In this document: positions 55,317 through 64,000 of the stretch, piece after piece
Layout: each line of letters starts with the position of its first letter
Numbering within the stretch: position 1 is the stretch's first letter
Assembly (NCBI RefSeq): GCF_007197645.1
Contig: NZ_VKGK01000014.1
Location: forward strand, 62,001-126,000
Source of the DNA: Shewanella hanedai
Lineage (GTDB): Bacteria; Pseudomonadota; Gammaproteobacteria; Enterobacterales; Shewanellaceae
DNA length: 64,000 bases
Reading direction: 5' to 3'
Made by a program: the position numbers and the translations under genes
Notes under the pieces: generated by a model
The model's input: the letters and a program-made list of their open reading frames with translations, nothing else
Database searches by the model: none
Told to the model about the DNA's origin: nothing

Positions 55317-58300
55317 ATGACGTCGATCAATACAGAGCACCAGCCAAGTAAGCAACTCGGCTCAGTACCGTTAAACACCCTCACCCTGCCTTTTGGCGGC
55401 AGTCGCTTAATTGAGGCCAGCGCAGGGACAGGGAAAACCTTCACTATCGCGGGTTTATACGTTCGTTTACTGCTGGGTCATGAAATACCTAAGCCATTAA
55501 CCTGTGAGCAAATTTTGGTGGTGACCTTCACCAATGCTGCGACAGGTGAACTGAGGGATCGTATCCGCCGCAAAATCCAACTGGCATACCGTTGTTTTAT
55601 CGGCTTAGACACAGGTGATGAGCTGATTGAAGCTCTCTATCGACTGACGCCAGAATCCGAACGTCCGCTGGCACTCAAACGACTCGATTTGGCGCTTAAA
55701 TCGCTTGATGAAGCCTCCATTTTTACTATTCACGGCTTTTGTCAGCGGATTTTGGCCGACATGGCATTTGAGTCATCCTTGCTATTTGAGTCTGAGTTTA
55801 CCTTAGATGACAGTGAGTTTTTGCATCACGCGGTGCGCGATTTTTGGCGGGAGCACTGTTACCCCTTACCGATTTATTTAGCCGAAATCATCCAAAAGAA
55901 GTTTAGCGATCCCGATGCGCTGTCCAAGCAACTCAGGCCGCTACTTGGCGCGAGTCAGGCTATGGCGCTGCCAATACCTCAGCCCTTTGATAAGTTGCAA
56001 CAAACGTTAACTCAAAGCTTGAGTCGACTTAAACTTATCTGGCCGCGAGAGCGTGAAAACATCGAAGGCTTATTGCACGCATTACCACTGAGTGGCGTGC
56101 GATTCGGTAAAAAGCCTGATGGCTATCCTAAACTGGCTAAAATGCTTGATGACATGGACAACTGGTGCAAATTCAGTGAAAGTCTGCCGCCAATGAAAGT
56201 GATGGAATGCCTCTCTTTAAGCGAGCTTAAACTTAACAAGGGCGGTGGAATACCCACCCTAGAGCAAGCGCCAGTGTTAGATCATATCGAGCGTTTGTGC
56301 GGACTTATCATTGACTTTATTCCCAGCTTTCTCTATTGCGCTAAAAGTGGCATATCGAGCCGATTTTCAGCGCAAAAATCTGAGCGAAACCTGTTAACCC
56401 CAGATGATCTGCTTATCACTCTCGAAAATGCCCTGCGCCCTGACGAAAACAGCCCGTCATCTTTAGCAAGCCCCTCTTCACTGGCAAATACCATTGCGAA
56501 ACGTTTTCCTATCGCGCTGATTGATGAGTTTCAAGATACCGATCCGCTGCAATTTGCCATTTTTAGCCGTATCTATCAGATGCAAGAGCAATCGCAAGAG
56601 CCTTCGACAGAACTTGCTGATAAATCAAACACAGACGGTTTAAGTCTGTTGATGATTGGCGATCCTAAACAGGCCATTTACGCCTTCAGGGGCGCGGATA
56701 TCCACACCTATATCCAGGCAAGGGCGCAAACCAAAGATCACTATAATCTCGACACTAACTATCGCTCCAGTCGTAACATGATCGTGGGCGTTAACGCTCT
56801 GTTTGAAAATCGAGACGATGCCTTTATTAGCGAGGCTATCCCGTTTGAGCCGGTTCAACCCTCGGCCTTTGCCGATAAAAAGGTATTTATTGAGCGTACT
56901 AATGACGCATCGGCACTCAAGATCAAGCTGTTAAGTGAAGATCCTGACAAGGGACTGAATAAAACTACCGCCAGAAAACGATTGGCCGAAGACGCCGCAG
57001 CCGAAATATGCCGATTGCTCACCGAATCACAAACTGGCGAATGCACCATTAGTGGTGCGCCATTAAAAGCCAAAGACATTGCAGTGCTGGTGCGTGACAG
57101 AAATGAAGCAGCGGTTATTAAAAAGTCTTTGTCTAACAGGCAAATTGGCGCGGTATTCTTAAGTCGAGACAGTGTATTTAATACTTTAGAGGCCCGCGAG
57201 ATGGCCTTGATACTCCATGCACTGGCCACACCAAAAGATGAGCGCGCGCTGCGCTCAGCCTTAGCCACCTCACTGCTTGGTTATGATGCGCTGTCTATCC
57301 ATACTTTTAACCAAGATGAGATGGTCAGACAGACCTTACTTGAACAGTTTGATACTTTGCATCAAAGCTGGTTGCGACGTGGGATCATGCCTGCATTATT
57401 GAATCTGGCCAATGAAACCAAGCTTATTGAGCGCCTGCTTCGAAGCGAAGATGGCGAGCGACGCTTAACCGATTTCAGACATTTAGCCGAATTACTGCAA
57501 CAAAAAGCCACTGAACTCGACGGCATCAGTGCACTGGTTAACTGGTATGAACAAGCCCTTATCGAGAACAACGCGAGCGAAGAAGCCCAGTTGAGACTCG
57601 AAAGTGAGCAGAACCTAGTTCAAATCGTCACGATTCATAAAAGTAAGGGACTTGAATATCCGGTCTGCTTTATCCCTTTTGTTAGCTTAGCGAGGGATAA
57701 CCGCCGCAAGCCAGCGCCGATGCTCTACCATGAACAGAACAAATTAGTATGGGACATCAACCAAACTGATGAGGGCTGGGAACGTCATAAACGTGAAAAC
57801 CTCGCCGAAGATCTGCGCCTGCTATATGTGGCGATGACGCGCCCTGTCTATCAGTGCTATCTCTATGTGGCCAACCACAGTCGTTTCACTAAAAAGGCGG
57901 GGATCACCAGCCAACTGAATGAAACCGGAATAGGCTATTTGCTCGGCATCGAGAATAAAGTCTGTGAATTTTCACTCATTCAGGCTCAAGCTAACAAACT
58001 ACGATGTGATGCCATTAGCGTCTGTGAAATGAGCGATGATGCGTCAACGCAAGCGTTAGAGAATATATCCGGAACTCAATCGACTCTCGCCCCTAAAGTG
58101 CTTAAGCGTAAACTCTATACACCATGGCGTGTGGGCAGTTACTCAGGGTTAGTGAAAGACTTGCCCCATGAGCATATCGCGCCGGGCGCTGATGATGAGG
58201 CCTTTCCTGAACTTGAGATCATTCAAGATGAGATTGATCCTACCCCATCTCGTTTCACCTTCGAGCGAGGTGCTAATGCAGGTAGCTTTATGCACTTAGT

Positions 58301-59078
58301 GCTGGAGCTCATTGATTTTACCCAAGCAGAAGCTGAACTTCCCGTTCAACTGCCTATCGCCATGGAAAAATACGGTATCGATGAGAGCTGGTATGAGGTG
58401 CTTTATGCCTGGTATCTGGACTTGCTTGATTCTTTACTTATCGCTGAGGGCTCTCCACTTATTGCTGATGGCTCTTTACTTAGCGCTGATGGCTCTTCAT
58501 TAATTGCTAAGGGCCCTTCACTCTCGGTTAATGGCTCATTAAAATTAGCCCAGTTGGCCAATTCGCAAAAATTGGTGGAGATGGAGTTTTACCTACCCAT
58601 TAACCAACTGAGTGCAGTAAAACTCAATGAGTTACTTGAGCACTACGGTTACAGCGCAGGCCTAAGTTTTGACTCACTCAAGGGGATGCTCAAGGGGTTT
58701 ATCGATTTGACCTTTGAATACCAAGGCCAGTTCTATATTGCCGATTATAAATCTAATCATCTGGGAGATGATTTTACCCATTATGGATTAGAAAGCATGC
58801 GCGGCGCTATTCGTAGCCATCGATATGATCTTCAGTACATCATCTACACCTTGGCTTTACACCGGTACCTGCGATTGAGAATGCCAGGTTATGATTACGC
58901 ACAACATATTGGCGGCAGTTTTTACCTCTTTCTGCGCGGCATGTCTGTTACTGCGCCGCTTTCTGGTGTCTTCTATGATAAACCGCCACAGGCGCTTATT
59001 GAGTCTCTTGATGCCTTGTTCGACCAAGAAGTCTCAATTACCTCTCCAAGCAGCCCAAATCAAACCAATGGAGCTTAA
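55317..59078 (+). CDS. recB: Exodeoxyribonuclease V beta subunit RecB
   Basis: A 1,253-residue UvrD-type helicase plus nuclease. Walker A is ASAGTGKTFTI; motif II is IDEFQDTDPLQF; further helicase motifs include GDPKQAIYAFRGAD and the late motif TIHKSKGLEYPV and LLYVAMTR. The C-terminal nuclease domain has GSFMHLVLELIDF, GFIDLTFEYQGQFYIADYKSN with the Asp/Glu/Lys residues. In between, about residues 1039-1074, is a five-fold seven-residue repeat (see the repeat at 58431). It overlaps neither neighbour but lies 2-3 bp from each. Confidence 0.96.
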   Translation: MTSINTEHQPSKQLGSVPLNTLTLPFGGSRLIEASAGTGKTFTIAGLYVRLLLGHEIPKPLTCEQILVVTFTNAATGELRDRIRRKIQLAYRCFIGLDTGDELIEALYRLTPESERPLALKRLDLALKSLDEASIFTIHGFCQRILADMAFESSLLFESEFTLDDSEFLHHAVRDFWREHCYPLPIYLAEIIQKKFSDPDALSKQLRPLLGASQAMALPIPQPFDKLQQTLTQSLSRLKLIWPRERENIEGLLHALPLSGVRFGKKPDGYPKLAKMLDDMDNWCKFSESLPPMKVMECLSLSELKLNKGGGIPTLEQAPVLDHIERLCGLIIDFIPSFLYCAKSGISSRFSAQKSERNLLTPDDLLITLENALRPDENSPSSLASPSSLANTIAKRFPIALIDEFQDTDPLQFAIFSRIYQMQEQSQEPSTELADKSNTDGLSLLMIGDPKQAIYAFRGADIHTYIQARAQTKDHYNLDTNYRSSRNMIVGVNALFENRDDAFISEAIPFEPVQPSAFADKKVFIERTNDASALKIKLLSEDPDKGLNKTTARKRLAEDAAAEICRLLTESQTGECTISGAPLKAKDIAVLVRDRNEAAVIKKSLSNRQIGAVFLSRDSVFNTLEAREMALILHALATPKDERALRSALATSLLGYDALSIHTFNQDEMVRQTLLEQFDTLHQSWLRRGIMPALLNLANETKLIERLLRSEDGERRLTDFRHLAELLQQKATELDGISALVNWYEQALIENNASEEAQLRLESEQNLVQIVTIHKSKGLEYPVCFIPFVSLARDNRRKPAPMLYHEQNKLVWDINQTDEGWERHKRENLAEDLRLLYVAMTRPVYQCYLYVANHSRFTKKAGITSQLNETGIGYLLGIENKVCEFSLIQAQANKLRCDAISVCEMSDDASTQALENISGTQSTLAPKVLKRKLYTPWRVGSYSGLVKDLPHEHIAPGADDEAFPELEIIQDEIDPTPSRFTFERGANAGSFMHLVLELIDFTQAEAELPVQLPIAMEKYGIDESWYEVLYAWYLDLLDSLLIAEGSPLIADGSLLSADGSSLIAKGPSLSVNGSLKLAQLANSQKLVEMEFYLPINQLSAVKLNELLEHYGYSAGLSFDSLKGMLKGFIDLTFEYQGQFYIADYKSNHLGDDFTHYGLESMRGAIRSHRYDLQYIIYTLALHRYLRLRMPGYDYAQHIGGSFYLFLRGMSVTAPLSGVFYDKPPQALIESLDALFDQEVSITSPSSPNQTNGA
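58431..58535 (+). repeat. 21-bp minisatellite inside recB
   Basis: Five head-to-tail 21-bp units encode SLLIAEG, SPLIADG, SLLSADG, SSLIAKG and PSLSVNG in frame. They sit in the nuclease domain region, between WYLDLLD and the KLVEMEFYLP strand. Since 21 is a multiple of 3, gain or loss of units keeps the frame. Confidence 0.9.
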
Positions 59079-59081
59079 GCG

Positions 59082-61154
59082 ATGATCCAGTCAACACAGC
59101 CGATTAACGCCCTATTGAAAATCTGGGAAACCGAGCGCTTAATCACCCCACTCGATCGGCATTTTGCCCTCGAACTGGCTCAGCTACACCAAAGCCAGCT
59201 TGAGACGTTAGATAAAGCTCACACCAGTGATGGTTCATACCGTGAACTCTTTTTACTGATCTGCGCGCTGCTGAGTAAACAGTTATCTCAACAACACACT
59301 TGTCTGCCTATTCATCAGATAGCACTGGATAATCCCATGCTTGAGCAAGTAGCCCATTGTCGTATTACCAGCTCTCACTCTGAACTCACCGCGATATTGG
59401 CGCAATTCCCCTGCATCAGCTCGGTGAGCAGCACAGCTGAACCTGAGTCGTTAACAGCGGGTTCAACATTAGTCTCAACACCGATTGTGTTAGACAGTGG
59501 CGATCTATACCTGCAACGTTATTATCAATTTGAGACCCAAGTCAGCGACTACCTGATCCAACTGTCAAAAAGTCAGGGATCCCAAGTTACCGAAGCCACC
59601 AAAGCCAGTTTAGACATTCTGTTCCCTGCCTCACCCAGTGATGTCGCACCCGTGTTTGACTGGCAGAAAATAGCCACCGCCACCGCCTTTAGTAAAAAGT
59701 TAGCAGTGATCACCGGAGGTCCTGGTACAGGTAAAACCACAACCGTCACTAAGCTGCTGTTTTTATTGTCGCAAGAATCGCTAATGACCATCAGGTTGGT
59801 CGCACCTACGGGTAAAGCAGCGGCCAGATTAAGTGAATCAATCAAAGCCTCCAAGGTGCGACTGAAACAGGAATTAGCCCCCTATGCTAACCAAATTAAT
59901 CTGGATAACTTAAGTCGAGTGCCAGAGGAAGCGTCAACCTTACACAGATTGTTAGGGGTTATTCCCAACTCCCATCAATTTCGCCACCACAAAGATAACC
60001 CTCTCAGGCTGGATCTCTTGGTTATCGATGAAGCCTCAATGGTGGATCTTCCCATGATGCACAAGGTGTTATCAGCCTTGCCCTCTCATGCCAGACTCAT
60101 ACTGCTTGGGGATCAGGATCAACTGGCGTCGGTCGAAGCAGGTGCTGTACTGGCCGATATCTGTGCAGGATTAAAACTCAATAATCCCCATGCAGGCAGT
60201 AAATGGCAGATGCGATATTCGGCCCACTATGCGCAAGCGTTATCGTCACTAACAGGCTTTGACCTAAATCGCTTTATCAGCGAGTCACCCAAAATAGGTG
60301 ACAGCTTATGTATGTTGATGCACAGCCACAGATTTAAAGGCGATGCGGGCATTGGCCAATTAGCCGCAGCAGTGAATAACTCAGATAAAGCTCGAATAAT
60401 GGAAGTGTGGCAAAAGGGTTATGAAGAGCTGACTTGGATTGAGCATCAAAAGACCCATAACGGTAATACTGGATTAGACGAGTTACTCTCCCTCGCGGTG
60501 ACTCATTACCGCCGTTATCTTGAATTGGCAAAAGGTGCCAACAGCACACCAACTGAAATTATCGATTGTTATAACGAGTTTCGGATTTTGTGCGCCATGC
60601 GCGCCGGAGAGTATGGCGTAGATGGCATCAACTTAGGGGTGACTAACGCACTCAAGCAAGCCAAGCTCATATCGACTGAACTTGAATTTTATCAGGGACG
60701 TCCGGTTATCATCCAGAGTAACGACTATAACTTAGGCCTATTTAATGGTGATATTGGTTTGATCCTTTTAGACTCTGACCAGTCCCAACAAGGGCTGTCA
60801 GATAAAAATGAGGCAAGCCCCCCCCATCATACGCCCCCAAGATTAATGGCTCACTTTATCCAAGCCGATGGCAGTATCTTAAAAGTGCTACCTGCCCGCC
60901 TTCCCAGCCACGATACTTGCTTTGCCATGACGGTACATAAGAGCCAAGGCAGTGAATTTAGCAGTGTCAGTCTGGTATTGCCACTCTGGCCCAGCCTTGC
61001 TCAAAAACAGCTGTTAACCAAAGAGTTGGTTTACACCGCCATCACCCGCGCCAAGCAGCACTTTACTTGTTTAGGCTCTCAAACCGTCTTCGAACATGCC
61101 AGTTTACAAGCGACTCAGCGCTCATCTGGCCTCGCTAGGCGCCTTTGGAATTAA
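59082..61154 (+). CDS. recD: Exodeoxyribonuclease V alpha subunit RecD
   Basis: The 690-residue product is the 5'-3' helicase subunit. Walker A is TGGPGTGKTTTV, Walker B/motif II is LLVIDEASMVD, motif III is LLGDQDQLASVEAG and a late motif is AMTVHKSQGSEF with YTAITRAK. A stretch NEASPPHHTPPR near residue 580 contains eight consecutive C (60818-60825). It begins 3 bp after recB, closing the recCBD operon. Confidence 0.96.
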   Translation: MIQSTQPINALLKIWETERLITPLDRHFALELAQLHQSQLETLDKAHTSDGSYRELFLLICALLSKQLSQQHTCLPIHQIALDNPMLEQVAHCRITSSHSELTAILAQFPCISSVSSTAEPESLTAGSTLVSTPIVLDSGDLYLQRYYQFETQVSDYLIQLSKSQGSQVTEATKASLDILFPASPSDVAPVFDWQKIATATAFSKKLAVITGGPGTGKTTTVTKLLFLLSQESLMTIRLVAPTGKAAARLSESIKASKVRLKQELAPYANQINLDNLSRVPEEASTLHRLLGVIPNSHQFRHHKDNPLRLDLLVIDEASMVDLPMMHKVLSALPSHARLILLGDQDQLASVEAGAVLADICAGLKLNNPHAGSKWQMRYSAHYAQALSSLTGFDLNRFISESPKIGDSLCMLMHSHRFKGDAGIGQLAAAVNNSDKARIMEVWQKGYEELTWIEHQKTHNGNTGLDELLSLAVTHYRRYLELAKGANSTPTEIIDCYNEFRILCAMRAGEYGVDGINLGVTNALKQAKLISTELEFYQGRPVIIQSNDYNLGLFNGDIGLILLDSDQSQQGLSDKNEASPPHHTPPRLMAHFIQADGSILKVLPARLPSHDTCFAMTVHKSQGSEFSSVSLVLPLWPSLAQKQLLTKELVYTAITRAKQHFTCLGSQTVFEHASLQATQRSSGLARRLWN

Positions 61155-61182
61155 GGAGTTGAATTAAGAGGGAAATTAAGAA

Positions 61183-61812
61183 ATGAACTTAAAAAAGAGC
61201 CCTAAACCAACACTCTATTACGTCTACGACCCTATGTGCAGTTGGTGTTGGGGCTACGCCCCAACCTGGCATAAGCTGAGAACCGCGCTAGCAGAATCAG
61301 GAATAACCGTTGAGTACAAACTAGGCGGCTTAGCACCCGATTCGAATGAGCCAATGCCACAGGAGATGCAAACTTTCCTTGAGCAAACCTGGCACAAAAT
61401 AAGCGACCAACTTGGCACTGCATTTAACTATGACTTTTGGCAAAATTGTCAGCCAAGACGCTCAACATATCCAGCCTGCCGCGCAGTATTAATTGCTAGG
61501 GAATATGGACTCGCACAACAGATGCTCAGCAGAATTCAAACCGCCTATTATCTCGAAGCCAGAAACCCTTCGGATCTGGATACCTTAACCGCTATCGCCA
61601 CCAAGATAGGTTTGAACAATGCCGAGTTTGTTACACAGATGCACTCTGAGCTGCTCAATCAAAAGCTAATGACTGAGATAGCAACTGTACGCCAACTTCC
61701 CATCCAAGGGTTCCCCTCATTAGTGCTTGAGAAAAATGGTCTCTTCAAACCAATACCGTTAGATTATCTGGACTGGCAGAACAGTTATCAACAAATAATC
61801 AATGATGTGTAG
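61183..61812 (+). CDS. DsbA-family thioredoxin-fold protein (FrnE-like)
   Basis: A 209-residue cytoplasmic protein with YDPMCSWCWGYAPTW, a CSWC active site in a thioredoxin fold with helical insertion. Length and the LGGLAPDS and QGFPSLVLEKNG segments fit the FrnE/DsbA-like family of oxidoreductases. No signal peptide is seen, so it acts in the cytoplasm. It follows recD by 28 bp and may be cotranscribed. The partner protein is unknown. Confidence 0.85.
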   Translation: MNLKKSPKPTLYYVYDPMCSWCWGYAPTWHKLRTALAESGITVEYKLGGLAPDSNEPMPQEMQTFLEQTWHKISDQLGTAFNYDFWQNCQPRRSTYPACRAVLIAREYGLAQQMLSRIQTAYYLEARNPSDLDTLTAIATKIGLNNAEFVTQMHSELLNQKLMTEIATVRQLPIQGFPSLVLEKNGLFKPIPLDYLDWQNSYQQIINDV

Positions 61813-61892
61813 TCATCTTCATTCTACAGTTTGGTATTTATTTTTTTCATATAGTTAGCCCTTGTTCATTCGCTACGAATATTCTGCCGTTT

Positions 61893-62852
61893 TTATATAT
61901 TGTCTAGAGGACTTATCACACCAGTATGATGCCCGCCAATAACATGAGTGTATATTTGGGTAGTCTTGACATCACTATGACCTAACAATTCCTGAATAGT
62001 ACGAATATCATGACCTTTAAGTAATAATGATGTAGCAAATGAATGACGAAAAGTGTGCGCTGTAACGCGCTTATTGGTATTACTCTTGGTAGTCGCTTTT
62101 CTCAATTCTCGTGAAAATGCAGTCGGATGAATATGATGTCGGCACACATATTTATCACTTGGATGTATACAGCGGCGACTAGCAGGGAAGATATACTGCC
62201 AGTGAAATTTAGCGGCACTACTACGATACTTTTTGATAAGAGATATGGGCAATGAAGCTAAACCAAAACCTTCAGCAAGATCCCTATCATGTATCTTTTT
62301 AACATGTGAAATTTGTAATGTTAATTCATCGACCAAGCCATTAGGTAACATACAAACTCGATCTTTTTGCCCTTTTCCTTGGTAGACAAAGATAGACTTC
62401 GTGCTTAAATCAATATCCTTTATTCTGAGTCTTAATGCCTCTTTTAGCCTTAATCCCGCTCCAAATAGTATAGAACCGATTAGATGATGATAATTTGATA
62501 AGAAACTGATAATCAGTTTTGCTTCATCGCTAGAAAGTACCTGTGGTATCCGTTGCGGAGTTTTTGCATAGGGAAATTGCAGCTCTTTAGTCTCTATTTT
62601 CAATACGTGGCGACAAGCAAATATAATCGCGCACAAAGCTTGTTTCTGAGTGCTAGCCGACACTTTGCATTGTACAGCTAAAAAACAGAGAAAATGTTCA
62701 ATCAAAGCTGGCGTAATATCATCACCATGACGAATATTGCAATGTCTTATAAAGTATCGATTCCAATAGAGATAAGACTTTTCTGTTTGATAGCTATAAT
62801 GGCGTACCCTTATCTCAGCACGTATAGCCTCAATGTATGTTGCTTGACCCAT
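61893..62852 (-). CDS. intI: Integron integrase (tyrosine recombinase)
   Basis: The 319-residue product has the tyrosine-recombinase catalytic set Arg135 in [10 protein letters not shown], His266 and Arg269 in [10 protein letters not shown], His292 in LGHSDVKTT and Tyr301 in IYTHV. The extra IntI-specific helix region [30 protein letters not shown] separates it from XerC/D. The ATG at 62852 is chosen since GGGAGGG lies 6 bp upstream; a GTG at 62870 lies before that site. A LexA box overlaps its upstream region. It is divergent from the cassette array, as in all integrons. Confidence 0.96.
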   Translation of the reverse strand: MGQATYIEAIRAEIRVRHYSYQTEKSYLYWNRYFIRHCNIRHGDDITPALIEHFLCFLAVQCKVSASTQKQALCAIIFACRHVLKIETKELQFPYAKTPQRIPQVLSSDEAKLIISFLSNYHHLIGSILFGAGLRLKEALRLRIKDIDLSTKSIFVYQGKGQKDRVCMLPNGLVDELTLQISHVKKIHDRDLAEGFGLASLPISLIKKYRSSAAKFHWQYIFPASRRCIHPSDKYVCRHHIHPTAFSRELRKATTKSNTNKRVTAHTFRHSFATSLLLKGHDIRTIQELLGHSDVKTTQIYTHVIGGHHTGVISPLDNI

Positions 62853-62869
62853 AGTAGCCCTCCCGAACA

Positions 62870-62885
62870 CTGTACTTACATACAG
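62870..62885. promoter_or_regulatory. LexA (SOS) box upstream of intI
   Basis: CTGTACTTACATACAG is a perfect CTGT-N8-ACAG LexA operator. It lies 17 bp upstream of the chosen intI start, so LexA would repress intI until DNA damage, as is known for other integron integrases. Confidence 0.92.
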
Positions 62886-63178
62886 TTATAACTGATATCG
62901 AAATAACTTGCCTAAAAAAGATGCAACAAATGAGAGTTTGATGCATCGATAACTCAAGTAAATATTTTTATTCTATTTAATATCAAAGTATTGAGAGAGT
63001 GCCAAAAGTGTTATGCGGACCTCATAAACACCCACGCATCTTTTTATCGGATGATTTATGGTATGTTTTCTAACTTCTACTGAAAGTAACCGATTTACAA
63101 CAGTGAGTTACCAGTGTTAAGTTAACAAAAAACAACCAAGCAGACTGGAACATTATTCTGCTGCTAATCAATAAGCTG
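62886..63178. other. attI-containing leader between intI and the first cassette
   Basis: About 290 bp without a gene. It should contain attI, whose crossover is at G63178 just before TTATAGC. A second GTTATGC at 63010 might be an older site. No cassette promoter can be named with confidence. Confidence 0.6.
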
Positions 63179-63198
63179 TTATAGCTCATGAGGTTCGA

Positions 63199-63789
63199 AT
63201 GACGGAAGTTTACGATTGGAACCCAATGCCTCATAAGGTCGATATTAATTGTCCTTCATGCGGTTCTTATGCAGAATTCGAATTTGCGGAAGTGGTTAGA
63301 ATATCCTTAAAAAAGGATGTTCCATTTTTCGAGAGCAGCGACCTATTTACCTATCAATTATTCAAAGATAGTTGTGGTCATCGTTGGCATGGCGCTGTGT
63401 ACTTTGCAAAGATGCACGGAGGTTCAACTGCTGCGATTAGAGACCTACCAGATGGTTATGAACCTTCAAACTGGAACCATTCACAGTATCTATATCGAAA
63501 TCATGGTCTGGATCTAGGGTCTTTTACTTGCTCGTCCTGTAATTCCCGTAGAGTTCATGATTTAAGCTGGCCTGAAGAGGCTTTCTATTCAATCAGCTAT
63601 AAAGGGCAAGTACTCTGGGCATTTAATCGAGATTCTGGCGTTGATCTTAGAGATTTCATTCAATCCAATGAGAGAAAAGCTAAAAATCATAAGTGGGCAA
63701 GCTTCTTACTGCATATACCAACAATATTTAAAAAACAAAATGCTCGTGATAATGTTGTAAAACAACTAAATAAGTTATTGTCATGCTAA
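63199..63789 (+). CDS. Cassette-borne zinc-ribbon protein, function unknown
   Basis: A 196-residue cassette gene product that I cannot assign. Cys18 and Cys21 (NCPSCGS) and Cys111 and Cys114 (FTCSSCNS) look like two halves of a zinc site, with Cys59, His61 and His64 (SCGHRWHG) between. There is no signal peptide and no transmembrane segment. GAGG lies 5 bp before the ATG. Its role in the array is unknown. Confidence 0.75.
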   Translation: MTEVYDWNPMPHKVDINCPSCGSYAEFEFAEVVRISLKKDVPFFESSDLFTYQLFKDSCGHRWHGAVYFAKMHGGSTAAIRDLPDGYEPSNWNHSQYLYRNHGLDLGSFTCSSCNSRRVHDLSWPEEAFYSISYKGQVLWAFNRDSGVDLRDFIQSNERKAKNHKWASFLLHIPTIFKKQNARDNVVKQLNKLLSC

Positions 63790-63791
63790 AT

Positions 63792-63898
63792 GCTATAACA
63801 AGCAAAGTCACTGCGACCAAATACTCTCCACTTCGCTTTTGTGCGGGAAAATACTCGCACAAAAACAAAGCTCCGGTATTTGGCGCGTGCTTTGGGCG
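63792..63898 (+). repeat. attC recombination site of cassette 1
   Basis: R'' is GCTATAAC at 63792-63799; the paired R' is split across the cassette junctions. CAAAG after R'' and CTTTG before the 3' core are L'' and L' with a 3-bp mismatch between. The centre (CCAAATAC ... GTATTTGG, and TTTTGTGCG ... CGCACAAAA) folds into a long imperfect hairpin typical of attC. Confidence 0.93.
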
Positions 63899-63919
63899 TT
63901 ATATAGACATGGAAAGTTA

Positions 63920-64000
63920 GTGAGTAAACGAAACCAGATTTTAATCCGCCTTTTTACAATCTATGAAATTATTCTGGTTGCAGCTTTAGGTGCTCTTTCT
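63920..64000 (+). CDS. Start of cassette 2 gene (partial membrane protein)
   Basis: A GTG-initiated frame of 27 codons runs off the right edge, with GGAAAG about 5 bp upstream. After a basic start (SKRNQ) it is hydrophobic (FTIYEIILVAALGALS), so a membrane protein is likely. It starts 21 bp after the cassette junction. Confidence 0.55.
   Translation, partial: MSKRNQILIRLFTIYEIILVAALGALS

Larger units (their letters stand above)
63179..63898 (+). mobile_element. Integron gene cassette 1 (720 bp)
   Basis: The cassette begins with TTATAGC after the crossover G at 63178 and ends with G63898, before the next cassette starting TTATATAG. The 5' core GTTATAGC pairs perfectly with GCTATAAC at 63792, as needed for a folded attC. 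It holds one gene on the plus strand. Confidence 0.9.

Noticed and set aside
63010..63016. GTTATGC as the attI crossover
   Set aside because: The attC arm at 63792 (GCTATAAC) pairs exactly with GTTATAGC at 63178, so that is the true cassette junction; 63010 may be a chance or old site.

Overview
The window looks like chromosome from a marine gammaproteobacterium close to Shewanella. This is an inference from gene order and protein similarity: dnaQ/rnhA/LysR/yafS-like/gloB/mltD (a variant of the E. coli order), msrPQ, rmuC, slt, a MoxR-DUF58-transglutaminase operon, recCBD and a chromosomal integron. No rRNA, tRNA, CRISPR array or intact insertion sequence was seen.

Layout. 1-21 kb is housekeeping: DNA proofreading and RNase HI, glyoxalase II, cell-wall lytic transglycosylases, AsmA, methionine sulfoxide repair, RmuC, an EAL protein and the MoxR/DUF58/TgpA-like operon. 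21-29 kb is a minus-strand transport operon: porin, TAXI-type TRAP binding protein, fused TRAP permease, membrane histidine kinase and an NtrC-class regulator, with a sigma-54 promoter candidate in front. 29.3-34.5 kb carries two small zinc-ribbon/DUF3052 genes and a MacB/DevCA-like ABC exporter with an HlyD-type adaptor.

34.6-49.7 kb is the unusual part. It is a minus-strand cluster that reads like a type II (aromatic) polyketide synthase system. It has a KS-beta/chain-length factor without catalytic residues, an acyl carrier protein, an aromatase/cyclase of the SRPBCC fold, a PF04199-type cyclase, an alpha/beta hydrolase and a catalytically complete KS-alpha. Interleaved with these are four genes for five streptogramin-lyase-like (Vgb-type) beta-propellers, two of them joined to cupredoxin domains, plus a triheme cytochrome c and a two-domain multicopper oxidase. 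Many junctions overlap by 4 bp, so the genes are probably one transcript, and the exporter genes follow on the same strand. My model, an inference, is that an unreduced aromatic polyketide is made in the cytoplasm, exported, and oxidised or bound in the periplasm by the copper, heme and propeller proteins. A PapB-like regulator lies upstream. A run of nine A at the junction of two propeller genes may fuse them by -1 slippage.

49.7-51.7 kb is AT-rich and gene-poor, with a phosphatase-like lipoprotein and a membrane XRE regulator. 51.7-61.8 kb holds recC, recB and recD (RecB carries a 21-bp minisatellite) and a DsbA-family gene. 61.9-64 kb is the head of a chromosomal integron: integron integrase with a perfect LexA box, the insertion point, one complete gene cassette with a recognisable attC site, and the start of a second cassette.
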